DNA from: Ga0074139 sp046336825
GTDB lineage: Bacteria; Bdellovibrionota; Bdellovibrionia; Bdellovibrionales; Bdellovibrionaceae
Assembly (NCBI GenBank): GCA_046336825.1
Contig: JBKDFX010000112.1
Coordinates: 1-10,500 of the forward strand
Reading direction: 5' to 3'
DNA: 10,500 bases
Shown here: positions 1-7,083 of the stretch, one piece after another
Layout of the letters: each line of letters begins with the position of its first letter
Numbering within the stretch: the first letter of the stretch is position 1
Notes under the pieces: model-generated
Told to the model about the DNA's origin: nothing
Seen by the model: the letters and a program-made list of their open reading frames with translations, nothing else
The model's database searches: none
Made by a program: the position numbers and the translations under genes

Positions 1-866
1 TTGGATTTGTCTAATAATCGCAGAACAATTTTTTCACCCCATAAAGTGGGAAGGGTGCTCACGCGAAAATCCATCTCTTTTCCGCGCACTGTTTTGACTT
101 TTAAACGACCATCCTGAGGTAGACGTTTTTCAGCAATGTCCAGTTTGGACATAATTTTAATACGGGCTGCAATGGCCTGTGAAGTGCCCGGTGGAGGCGA
201 AGCTGATTCAATCAAATTTCCATCAATACGAAATCGAACACGATATCTTTTTTCGTAGGGCTCAAAGTGAATATCGGCCACCTTTTTTTTGATGGCTTCA
301 GAAAGTACGATGTTTACAAATTTGACGATGGGGTCACCCTCAACGGCCCCCCCTGTGTTTTGCTGATCGATAACCTCTGCAGATTGTTTGTTGCTCTCAC
401 TAATGTCGTCCGTTGAAGAATCAAAATTTTGTTGAGTTAATGCACCTGCATAATAGCGATCAATGCTATTCAAAATGGAATTTTCTGATGCCACCACTGG
501 CTGAATCTTGAGTCTTGTTAGGAACCTAAGATCCTCACGAACAACCACATTGGTCGGATCAGCGAAGGCCACCACCAACGTTTGCCCTGCCTTTTGCAGT
601 GGAATCAAAAAATTTTTTTCGCAAAATTCTTTTGTTACTAATTGAGTGACTTGGGGATCGATTTCAAATGTCGAGAGATCAATTCCAGCCAATCCATAAA
701 TTTTCTCCATATGCTGGAGAATACCTTTATCTTTGATGGCTCCCGAGGCCACCAAAGCTTGCATAATTCGAGTCCCGTTTTTGCGGTTCTCTTCAATAGC
801 AGCCGCCAGCTGCTCTGATCGAATGGCTCCCTGTTTGACGAGGAGTTCAGCTAACTTCAAAGACAT
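1..866 (-). CDS. pilB: Type IV pilus assembly ATPase PilB (C-terminal part cut off by window edge)
   Basis: Cytoplasmic hexameric ATPase that powers pilus extension. Only the first 288 residues lie in the window; the family is usually about 560 residues, so the Walker A and B motifs are outside. Residues 1-140 form the GspE/PulE N-terminal (MshEN-like) domain, with two helical repeats ending in LVKQGAI and LVASGAI and then the FADPTN...EDLRFLT stretch. Residues 175-288 start the secretion-ATPase core: GDPIVKFVN, ADIHFEPYE (residues 197-205), RFRIDGNL, KLDIAEKRLPQDGRL (241-255) and STLPTLWGEKIVLRLLDKS. These are typical of PilB/GspE rather than PilT, which lacks the N-terminal domain. Some MshEN domains bind cyclic di-GMP; the RLG motif reads KLA here, so binding is uncertain. 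The ATG at 866-864 has no clear Shine-Dalgarno sequence. It follows the aroE-like gene after 85 bases. Confidence 0.93.
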   Translation of the reverse strand, partial: MSLKLAELLVKQGAIRSEQLAAAIEENRKNGTRIMQALVASGAIKDKGILQHMEKIYGLAGIDLSTFEIDPQVTQLVTKEFCEKNFLIPLQKAGQTLVVAFADPTNVVVREDLRFLTRLKIQPVVASENSILNSIDRYYAGALTQQNFDSSTDDISESNKQSAEVIDQQNTGGAVEGDPIVKFVNIVLSEAIKKKVADIHFEPYEKRYRVRFRIDGNLIESASPPPGTSQAIAARIKIMSKLDIAEKRLPQDGRLKVKTVRGKEMDFRVSTLPTLWGEKIVLRLLDKS

Positions 867-870
867 ACTA

Positions 871-879
871 ACAGTATAA
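871..879 (-). promoter_or_regulatory. Possible -10 box directly before pilB
   Basis: On the minus strand TATACT (matches TATAAT at five of six bases) stands six bases before the pilB ATG, so a transcript from it would begin at or next to the start codon. The -35 area about 17 bases upstream is poor (TTACGT). No Shine-Dalgarno sequence is visible, which would suit a leaderless message. Seen by eye only; pilB may instead be read through from ribF. Confidence 0.3.
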
Positions 880-917
880 CTGAGAAAAAAATAGGAACGT
901 AACTTGAGAAAAGGAGC

Positions 918-953
918 CCTGGACTAAGAGACACAAAGACCTGGACTCTAGTC
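918..953 (-). repeat. Direct repeat and possible hairpin in the pilB leader
   Basis: AGTCCAGG occurs twice on the minus strand, at 947-940 and 925-918, 22 bases apart (about two helical turns). The same stretch can fold: GACTA-GAG (953-946) pairs with CTC-T-TAGTC (930-922), giving eight base pairs with one bulge and a 15-base loop. The hairpin begins inside the stop codon of the aroE-like gene. It could be a regulator site or a weak attenuator, but it lacks a following U-run, so it is not a standard terminator. Confidence 0.25.
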
Positions 954-1728
954 AAGCGAGTTGATTCAAATTCTTCCACCAAGCTAATTCAATTTGTTGA
1001 GAATTGATGATCTGCAGCTGAGCCCGTTCAGCTTCATCATGAAGTAACTTTTGCCCCGAGTCGGCCATTAAATTTACAAATAGACCCTCGGATTGCATAA
1101 AATTGAAGTAAGCAATGTCTTGTAAGGATTCTTTTTGTTCGCTCAAATTCATGGCATTAAACACAAGACCAGCATGTTGGGGTTGCAAAGTGAGCTCTTG
1201 CACCAAAACTGATTGAAATTTTATTCCCATCAAATTTTTTTTCAAAATTAAAAGATGGGGCAACAATGACTGATGATCAGTGCCGACAATAATAATATTG
1301 GCAAAACCCAATTGCGCTGCCACAGCACTTAGCACGCGAACCCAAGCCGACTCGCCAATGATGTAAACAAAACTATTGAGATTTAAAGTTTTAACTTTTT
1401 CGCGCACCATTTTTTTTAAAACATCTAAAATGATAAGGTCAGGCCAGAACTGAATCTCACCATGACCAGTCGTGCGAGGTATTAAACAATCGAAGGCATT
1501 GATCAAAAGCACTTTTTCAGTTTTTTGTGAAAAAAGACTCAAGACCTGCTGGCTCGATTCGAGGGGCCATCGATGGAAATGGGTCTTTGATTTTTCAAAT
1601 TGATTGATGTTGATCGGCCCCTGAGATTGAATTCGTTTGATATTTGAAAACTCAGCGGTTGAAAGAATGTCTTCGGTAAAAAATGAAAGCGGTGAACCCT
1701 CTGTCACCCAATCAAAAACTGTTTTCAA
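952..1728 (-). CDS. Shikimate dehydrogenase-like protein, probably non-catalytic
   Basis: A 258-residue protein with the overall plan of AroE (shikimate dehydrogenase, which reduces 3-dehydroshikimate with NADPH), about the right length but strongly divergent. The clearest match is the C-terminal Rossmann half: VYIIGESAWVRVLSAVAAQLG (121-141) stands where AroE has VxGAGGAARAxxxxLxxLG, AGLVFNAMNL (186-195) matches LVINATPLGM, and VNLMADSGQKLLHDEAER (218-235) matches the D-x-x-Y-x-P-x-x-T-x-L-L region. In the N-terminal half the catalytic-lysine motif (NVTxPxK) seems to be FHRWPLES (51-58), without the lysine, and the NTDG motif reads QFWPDL (93-98). It starts with TTG inside the ribF stop (TTGA overlap), with AGGGG nine bases upstream. 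AroE genes lie beside pilB in some delta-proteobacteria such as Geobacter (from memory), so this may be a degenerate remnant with another function. Assignment rests on pattern matching by eye. Confidence 0.6.
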   Translation of the reverse strand: MKTVFDWVTEGSPLSFFTEDILSTAEFSNIKRIQSQGPININQFEKSKTHFHRWPLESSQQVLSLFSQKTEKVLLINAFDCLIPRTTGHGEIQFWPDLIILDVLKKMVREKVKTLNLNSFVYIIGESAWVRVLSAVAAQLGFANIIIVGTDHQSLLPHLLILKKNLMGIKFQSVLVQELTLQPQHAGLVFNAMNLSEQKESLQDIAYFNFMQSEGLFVNLMADSGQKLLHDEAERAQLQIINSQQIELAWWKNLNQLA

Positions 1729-2687
1729 TCTTTTAAACCCCTATGGCGCGAGCGAAAGAATTCTTGAGCCAATTGAACATCTTGACTGATTTGCATTTTC
1801 AAATCTTCAAAACTGGAAAATTTTTTTTCTTCTCTTAAAAACTCAAGAAATTCAATTTCAACTGTTTGTCCATATAGATTATCCTGAAACTTGTTCAAGA
1901 TGTGAGCTTCGACAACGACGGGAGAAACATTGTGCACTGTGGGTCTCACGCCTACGTTAGTAATGGCCTCCCATACATCTAGAGCACCTCGAACAGAGGT
2001 CACATAGACACCACGCTTTAACAGCTCAGCTGAAGCATCAATGATATTCATTGTGGGATAACCTAACTCTCGGCCTTTCTGATCCCCCGGCTGCACGACT
2101 CCTCGAATGGAAAATGGCCGACCCAAGTAATTTGAGATCTGCTGAGGGCGACCTTCGAACAACAAACTTTTTATTCCTGAAGTTGAAACTCTTTGATTAT
2201 TTATAAGAACAGGGCTGATGGGCGAAAAATCAATTCCGTTTTGTTGAGACCAACTCTTAAGGAGCTTGATATCACCTTGACGTTGATACCCAAATCGAAA
2301 ATCCTCACCCACAACAAGACTCTGCAAGTTAAGTCTCTCATGCCATTGATGTTGTAAAAAATGTTCAGCTGATTTTTCAGAAAATTCTTTTGTAAAATTT
2401 TCTTCAATGAGAACATCCACACCAAACTCTCGTAATCGATAATACCAGGTTTCACGGTTTTCTAACAAAATGTGCTTTTTTAAAGGTGATAAAAACGACT
2501 GAGGATGGGGATTAAAGCTGTACACAGCCAAGAGCCCCCCCCACTGCCTTTTGTTTTGAAGAGCCTTTTGCAGCAGCCGGCGATGACCAAGATGGAGACC
2601 ATCAAAGTTACCCACGGCCATATGCAACTTTTTATGGGCCAAATCAGGATCTCGAGCCACAGACTGAGCCGACGAAAAAATCTTCAT
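1725..2687 (-). CDS. ribF: Bifunctional riboflavin kinase / FAD synthetase RibF
   Basis: Cytoplasmic enzyme that phosphorylates riboflavin to FMN and then adenylylates it to FAD. With the start used here it has 320 residues, normal for the family. The N-terminal nucleotidyltransferase domain shows GNFDGLHLGH (residues 26-35), FNPHPQ, VVGEDFRFG and STSGIKSLL. The C-terminal kinase domain shows GRELGYPTMNI, where the metal-binding Thr and Asn of the PTAN motif are kept (PTMN), then GVYVTSV, TNVGVRPT, VEAHILN with the catalytic Glu, and LYG. The reading frame is open up to an ATG at 2741, but the ATG at 2687 gives the usual MKIF-type N-terminus about 25 residues before the HxGH motif, and a -10-like GATAAT lies just before it. 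No Shine-Dalgarno sequence is seen for either start. First gene of the ribF, aroE-like, pilB row and divergent from the sensor kinase. Confidence 0.95.
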   Translation of the reverse strand: MKIFSSAQSVARDPDLAHKKLHMAVGNFDGLHLGHRRLLQKALQNKRQWGGLLAVYSFNPHPQSFLSPLKKHILLENRETWYYRLREFGVDVLIEENFTKEFSEKSAEHFLQHQWHERLNLQSLVVGEDFRFGYQRQGDIKLLKSWSQQNGIDFSPISPVLINNQRVSTSGIKSLLFEGRPQQISNYLGRPFSIRGVVQPGDQKGRELGYPTMNIIDASAELLKRGVYVTSVRGALDVWEAITNVGVRPTVHNVSPVVVEAHILNKFQDNLYGQTVEIEFLEFLREEKKFSSFEDLKMQISQDVQLAQEFFRSRHRGLKD

Positions 2688-2697
2688 AGATTCACAG

Positions 2698-2703
2698 ATT
2701 ATC
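2698..2703 (-). promoter_or_regulatory. ribF: Possible -10 box for ribF
   Basis: GATAAT on the minus strand (five of six bases of TATAAT) ends ten bases before the ATG at 2687, so transcription would start only a few bases before that codon. The -35 region is unclear. Its place favours the 2687 start over the 2741 one, because the longer form would start upstream of this box. Confidence 0.3.
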
Positions 2704-2723
2704 AGACTTTTTAAGGTGCGACC

Positions 2724-2751
2724 TTGAATTTTCTCATTCATTTGCTATGGT
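2724..2751 (+). promoter_or_regulatory. Possible promoter for the two-component operon
   Basis: TTGAAT (2724-2729), a 16-base spacer and TATGGT (2746-2751) resemble a weak housekeeping promoter. It would give a transcript starting near 2758, practically at the ATG at 2760, the alternative start of the kinase. If translation starts at TTG 2724 instead, this sequence is coding and the promoter must lie within the ribF 5-prime end. Confidence 0.3.
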
Positions 2752-4574
2752 GCGTAACGATGCGATTATTAAGGGATTTTAGTGCTCTTTTTCAAATTTG
2801 GAAGTGGCTTTACCGAAGGCAGGGATTACTTATTCGGTTTCTTGTTTGTTGGGCCCTCGCCACCACCATACTCACCTACGATGAAAAAGATAACTATGAC
2901 ACTCGCTTTCAGATTCGCGGTCGACAAAATGTATCCACAGAAATTATCATTCTAAATGTTAAACCCTCAGATCTGAGCCGGTACTATGATCCTCGCACGC
3001 AAAGTCTTCTTAATCTCAACCAAACCCAGGACTTTTCAGAAAGTTTTTTTTGGGAAGTCGACCTTTGGCACCAAATTCTGTCTCAAGTTTTAGAGCAAAA
3101 CCCGAAAAGAATTGGAGTCACTGTTTTCTGGTCGACGGAAACTGTGCAAAAAAAAATTCCAACGATACAAGCCAAATCATTTTTTGACTCTCGAGTCACC
3201 TGGGCCACCCAGTTAGGTCCCTTCGAGCAGCCTGTATCTCCACTGCTGGCACGACATGATATGAGCAATGTGGGACTTGTGGATATGGAGCGTGACGAAG
3301 ATGGAGTCGTTCGTAAAGTTTTAACTCATTGGACAGAAACCCAACATATGGCGGAAAGACTGGCCAATAAAGAATTCTCAACCTTGAGTGGATCTCAATT
3401 GATTAATTTTTCTGGTCCACAAAATACATTTCCTCAGCTGACAATTGGTGAACTCCTGAGTGGTGACCTTCCCCATGATTATCTCAAAGATAAAATTGTT
3501 ATCATTGGAGCCAGCCATGTGACCGGTCAACGTTATCTAACACCTCTTGGTTCTATGACCCGAGCTGAAATTATCGCTCAGATCACTGATAACTTAGTCA
3601 ATGAAAGATGGATTGAACGTCCGCCTTTTCTCTTTATCCTTCTTTACGCATTGCTTATTACATCTATTGCCATTCTCATCATCACCCAATACCCCCAGGT
3701 CATTTCCCTGTTTTTTTTCAGCTGGTTGGGGCTGCTCTCAGTTTGTGCTTCCATTTACAGTTTCGATGTTTTCACCATTTGGTTACCAGCCGCTGGAGTG
3801 ATCACAAGTCTACTTGTGATCTGGTTTGTTTTTGTGGGCTACCAAGCCTCAAAAATTGAAAGAAGAAATTTTATGCTCGAGCAGGAGCAAAAATATCTGC
3901 AGGAACTCGAACAACTCAAAAATAATTTTGTGAGCCTGATCAGTCATGATTTAAAGACCCCTTTAGCTAAAATTCAGGGTGTGATTGATCGATTAAAATC
4001 TCGCCCCGAAACTCAATTGGGATCGGACTTAGAAGCTCTCGAGATTTCAGCCACTGAGCTCAATCGGTACATCCAATCCATTTTAAAAGTCATGCGAGTT
4101 GAATCCCGAGACTTTCAATTAAATTTGCACAGCACAGATCTTAACGAACTCATTGAAGATGCTCTGGAGAGCCTTGGTCCTTTAGCTCAAGATAAACAAC
4201 TTGAGATTGAAAAGAAATTGGAACCTTTATTTTTAGCTGATCTAGATGCCACCCTGATTCGTGAAGTGGTTCAAAACTTAATAGAAAATGCAATTAAGTA
4301 CTCGCCCCCTGGTGGTCGAATTCAAGTAGAATCCTTTGAAACAGAGACAGAGGTGGGTTTTCGAGTTTCTGACACTGGTGAAGGAATTCCACCGGAGGAT
4401 CTATCAAAGGTTTGGGGTAAGTTTGTCAGGGGCCAAGGACAAACAAATAAAACAAAAGGCACAGGATTAGGCCTTTATTTGGTGAAATACTTTGTCGAAC
4501 TCCACGGAGGGCGGGTCACCTTGCAAAGTCAATTGGGTCAGGGTACACAGGTAGGGTTTTATCTCCCTCTGTAA
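2724..4574 (+). CDS. CHASE2-domain membrane sensor histidine kinase
   Basis: Inner-membrane sensor kinase of 616 residues that should phosphorylate the regulator encoded next. Order: a first membrane helix (about 35-51); a periplasmic CHASE2 domain (about 52-298) with its YDTRFQIRG start, GLVDMERDEDGVVRKVL (184-200) and the closing TPLGSMTRAEIIAQITDNL; three membrane helices (about 301-321, 326-346, 352-373); a short coiled-coil linker (376-400); and the kinase core. The core is complete: H-box SHDLKTPL with His408, N-box QNLIENAIKYSPPGG with Asn518 and Asn522, G1 box SDTGEG (549-554), G2 box GTGLGL (579-584) and the closing HGGRV. The start is unsure: TTG at 2724 has AAGGTG five bases upstream, while ATG at 2760 (604 residues) lacks a good ribosome site but sits just after a promoter-like sequence. 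The CHASE2 ligand is unknown. Confidence 0.92.
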   Translation: MNFLIHLLWCVTMRLLRDFSALFQIWKWLYRRQGLLIRFLVCWALATTILTYDEKDNYDTRFQIRGRQNVSTEIIILNVKPSDLSRYYDPRTQSLLNLNQTQDFSESFFWEVDLWHQILSQVLEQNPKRIGVTVFWSTETVQKKIPTIQAKSFFDSRVTWATQLGPFEQPVSPLLARHDMSNVGLVDMERDEDGVVRKVLTHWTETQHMAERLANKEFSTLSGSQLINFSGPQNTFPQLTIGELLSGDLPHDYLKDKIVIIGASHVTGQRYLTPLGSMTRAEIIAQITDNLVNERWIERPPFLFILLYALLITSIAILIITQYPQVISLFFFSWLGLLSVCASIYSFDVFTIWLPAAGVITSLLVIWFVFVGYQASKIERRNFMLEQEQKYLQELEQLKNNFVSLISHDLKTPLAKIQGVIDRLKSRPETQLGSDLEALEISATELNRYIQSILKVMRVESRDFQLNLHSTDLNELIEDALESLGPLAQDKQLEIEKKLEPLFLADLDATLIREVVQNLIENAIKYSPPGGRIQVESFETETEVGFRVSDTGEGIPPEDLSKVWGKFVRGQGQTNKTKGTGLGLYLVKYFVELHGGRVTLQSQLGQGTQVGFYLPL

Positions 4575-4590
4575 ATGAAAATAGCTTATA

Positions 4591-4594
4591 GGAG
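4591..4594 (+). promoter_or_regulatory. Ribosome binding site of the response regulator
   Basis: GGAG stands five bases before the ATG at 4600, one of the few strong Shine-Dalgarno sequences in this window. It fixes the start of the regulator and suggests it is well translated from the shared message with the kinase. Confidence 0.7.
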
Positions 4595-4599
4595 CGAAC

Positions 4600-6000
4600 A
4601 TGGGAAAAGTGGAATTGAAAGCTTTAATAGTTGATGATGAAATTGAGCTTAGAAAATCTGTCGCTTCAATTTTAGGAAGTATAAGTCCTGATATCCACTT
4701 CCAGCTGGAAGAAGCTTCCAATGGTTTAGAAGCTGTTCAAAAAGCGAAATCACAAGATTTCGATTTGGTTCTGATGGATGTAAGAATGCCTGAGCTCGAT
4801 GGGCTGCAAGCTCTCACCCAAATTAAGGAACATGATCCCAGTACTTTTGTTGTGATTATGACCGCCCATTCAAATCTGCAAGATGCTGTAACAGCCATTA
4901 AAGAAGGGGCCTACGATTACGTTGAAAAACCCGTCAGATCTGAAAAATTAGGAGACATTGTAAAAAAGGCCCTGGGGGCCAGGGAAATGGTTTCTTCACT
5001 CGCCTTGTCCAATCCTGTTTTTGATGACGATGTGGAATCAGAATTTGTCGGCAATACAAAAAAGATGCGGGATGTTTTTCAGCTCATTTTTAAATTGTGC
5101 AAAGTGGACACGACAGTTCTAATCCGTGGCGAAAACGGAACAGGTAAAGAACTTGTGGCCCGGGCCATTCACTACAATTCTCCAAGAAAAAACTCTGCAT
5201 TTGTAGCCATCAACTGCGGTGCCATTCCTGATTCACTCATTGAAAGTGAACTCTTTGGTCACGAAAAAGGCGCTTTTACAGGAGCCACAGAAAGAAAAAT
5301 CGGAAAATTTCAAGCGGCTAACCAAGGCACACTTTTTCTAGACGAAATTGCAGAACTCAGACCTGATATGCAAGTTAAGCTTCTTCGTGTTTTACAAACA
5401 AAAAAATTTACTCCAGTTGGAAGTAATCGTGAAATGAAAGTGGACACCCGAATCATCGCAGCCACCAATCGCAATCTTGAAAAAATGATGGAGGATGGTG
5501 ACTTTAGAGAAGATCTTTTCTATCGCCTCAATGTAATGCCCATCTTTCTCCCTCCCCTTCGTGAACGCTTGGATGATATTGGCTTGTTGGCTCAATACTT
5601 CATTAAAAACTTTAACAAACTTCACGGCCGTAACATCTTGTCCATTTCACCTGAGGCTTTAACTTCACTCAAACGCTATCAATTTCCAGGAAATATCAGA
5701 GAACTTGAAAATCTAATTGAGAGAGCTTTTATTTTAGAGCCCAGTAACAGCCAGGTGATCACCTTTGATTCGCTTCCTGATGAGGTTAAAAATTCAAAAA
5801 CGACCTTAGATACTTCCATGGAATATTCGGGCCCTCTTGACTATGACTCTTTTAAAGAAGAAATGGAAAAAGAATTCATCGTGAATGCTCTGAAAGCTAA
5901 CAACGGGAGAATTAATCAAACGGTGGCCCAAGCCAACATCCCTAAAAACACATTACTGAGAAAAATGCGCAAATATGGTATCAGTGCTAAAGATATTTAG
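4600..6000 (+). CDS. NtrC-family sigma-54-dependent response regulator
   Basis: A 466-residue cytoplasmic transcription activator with the usual three parts. Receiver (about 5-125): acidic pair Asp12-Asp13, phospho-acceptor Asp60 in LVLMDVRMP, Thr88 and Lys110. AAA+ domain (about 145-385): Walker A GENGTGKE with Lys183, the sigma-54-contacting GAFTGA loop (224-229), Walker B TLFLDEI (244-250), arginine-finger region FREDLFYRLNV (302-312), and the PGNIRELEN motif. C-terminal Fis-type helix-turn-helix (about 425-460): NNGRINQTVAQANIPKNTLL. All catalytic features are intact, so it should open sigma-54 promoters when phosphorylated. It follows the CHASE2 kinase by 25 bases with no terminator between, so the two are a cognate pair. 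Targets are unknown: PilR is of the same family, but nothing here shows that this one controls the nearby pilus gene, and no sigma-54 site was noticed in the pilB leader. Confidence 0.95.
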   Translation: MGKVELKALIVDDEIELRKSVASILGSISPDIHFQLEEASNGLEAVQKAKSQDFDLVLMDVRMPELDGLQALTQIKEHDPSTFVVIMTAHSNLQDAVTAIKEGAYDYVEKPVRSEKLGDIVKKALGAREMVSSLALSNPVFDDDVESEFVGNTKKMRDVFQLIFKLCKVDTTVLIRGENGTGKELVARAIHYNSPRKNSAFVAINCGAIPDSLIESELFGHEKGAFTGATERKIGKFQAANQGTLFLDEIAELRPDMQVKLLRVLQTKKFTPVGSNREMKVDTRIIAATNRNLEKMMEDGDFREDLFYRLNVMPIFLPPLRERLDDIGLLAQYFIKNFNKLHGRNILSISPEALTSLKRYQFPGNIRELENLIERAFILEPSNSQVITFDSLPDEVKNSKTTLDTSMEYSGPLDYDSFKEEMEKEFIVNALKANNGRINQTVAQANIPKNTLLRKMRKYGISAKDI

Positions 6001-6012
6001 TAGCGAGAATAT

Positions 6013-7083
6013 TTAACTTAATATTGAAAGAATGTTTTTAAGTTCGACATTCAAATCATTCATGCAGCGATGATGCCCCAAAGGACAAACTTTGGGGCCA
6101 TGGGCACCGCAGGGCCGACACTTAAGGCCTTCAACTTCAAATATTCTTGTTTTTTGAGCCCAAGGTCGATAGCCAAATTTTAATACAGTTGGCCCAAAAA
6201 AACTAATCACAGGTAGACCCATGAGGGCTGCCATGTGACTGCTGGAAGAATCATTTCCAATCACTAATTTTTGCTGTCGTAATAAAAGTAAGGACTCCAA
6301 GATGCTGGATTGACCACACAAATTATGAGCTCCAGGAACTTGAGAGGTCACCCATTTTCCCAGATCTGCCTCATCAGGTCCCCCCATGATGAGAACTTGA
6401 TGACCCGCTTTTTGAATTTCATTTCCTAGGCTCGCAAACTTTTCTTTTTTCCACATTTTTGTGGCCCAAACACTACCTGGAAATAAAACAATCGAGTTTT
6501 TAAAGGGATACCGCTCTTGAATTTTCATCTCTATGGACAGCTTTTCAACGCGTTTCAAATCTAGAAACTGAAAGGGATCAGCCCAAATGGGTGGAGATTG
6601 CAGATCATTATCAACTGACTTTTTTATCCAACTATCAGGAGTTGATAATTCATTTAATAATTTTTTAAGTTCGTCACTTTGATTTTGCCAGATTTGCAAC
6701 AACCTAATACTTTCAGGCCATCTTTTATCCCGCTGAATGACAGTGTCGAAAAAAAATTGAGTGCTCCACTGTCTATAGCCCACTTTATTTTGTGCTTCCA
6801 CTTGCCAGGTAAACAAGGCCGATCGAAATGAATTATGAGGACAAACCCAATTTATAATTTCGTACTGGCTCAATTCATACAAAGCTTTTTTATATGAGTT
6901 TCGATCTCCCTTATTGATTTCAATGACAATATCAACAAAGCCCAGCTCTCGCAGAGCTTGCCCCAGGCCTCGTCGACAGATGAGCAGTAAAGGTTTCTCA
7001 GGATGGATTTTTTTCATCCATGACATAAGAGGCACTGTTAAGAGCAAATCACCAAGAAAGGCTGTCTGAACAAGACAATTGAT
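6013..7083 (-). CDS. Family 9 glycosyltransferase (ADP-heptose:LPS heptosyltransferase type), start codon unclear
   Basis: Likely transfers a heptose or related sugar to the lipopolysaccharide core at the inner face of the inner membrane, like WaaF/WaaC. Numbering from the TTG at 7047, PGSVWATKMWKKEKFASL (190-207) is the nucleotide-sugar loop, VLIMGGPDE (218-226) follows, GNDSSSSHMAALMGLPV (264-280) plus FFGPT matches the GT9 DSGPMHxAAxxGxPV motif, and a Cys-rich tail (C310, C313, C321, C328) is common in the family. The longest frame with a standard start begins at TTG 7047 (344 residues), but the codons just before it, in frame, read LVQTAFLGD, the highly conserved GT9 N-terminus whose Asp is the proposed catalytic base. 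The gene must therefore start upstream, inside the preceding gene, yet no ATG, GTG or TTG lies between there and the in-frame stop at 7131-7129. The coordinate given assumes initiation at ATC 7083 (about 356 residues, matching family length); ATA at 7089 is the alternative. Confidence 0.85.
   Translation of the reverse strand: MNCLVQTAFLGDLLLTVPLMSWMKKIHPEKPLLLICRRGLGQALRELGFVDIVIEINKGDRNSYKKALYELSQYEIINWVCPHNSFRSALFTWQVEAQNKVGYRQWSTQFFFDTVIQRDKRWPESIRLLQIWQNQSDELKKLLNELSTPDSWIKKSVDNDLQSPPIWADPFQFLDLKRVEKLSIEMKIQERYPFKNSIVLFPGSVWATKMWKKEKFASLGNEIQKAGHQVLIMGGPDEADLGKWVTSQVPGAHNLCGQSSILESLLLLRQQKLVIGNDSSSSHMAALMGLPVISFFGPTVLKFGYRPWAQKTRIFEVEGLKCRPCGAHGPKVCPLGHHRCMNDLNVELKNILSILS
7049..7083 (-). 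other. Dual-frame overlap of the two glycosyltransferase genes
   Basis: These bases encode the last residues of the upstream glycosyltransferase (ending SDSLSW) and, in the +1 frame, the conserved NCLVQTAFLGD start of the downstream one. The conserved part is in the downstream frame; the upstream frame codes for a non-conserved tail. No Shine-Dalgarno sequence is visible, so the second protein may depend on coupled re-initiation at a non-standard codon, on a frameshift, or the sequence may hold an error. Confidence 0.65.

Noticed and set aside
2505..2714. Plus-strand open frame of 69 residues opposite the start of ribF
   Set aside because: Antisense to the conserved nucleotidyltransferase domain of RibF, with no ribosome site or recognisable product; a shadow frame.
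2688..2741. Longer ribF start at ATG 2741
   Set aside because: It adds 18 residues not typical of RibF, has no ribosome site and lies upstream of the likely -10 box.
6008..6025. AATATT-N6-AATATT hairpin between the convergent genes as a terminator
   Set aside because: The stem is only A-T pairs and is not followed by a U-run on either strand; too weak to call.
6030..6052. GAATGT / ACATTC inverted repeat at the end of the last glycosyltransferase gene
   Set aside because: Six weak pairs with an 11-base loop inside coding sequence and only a short TTTC afterwards; likely chance.
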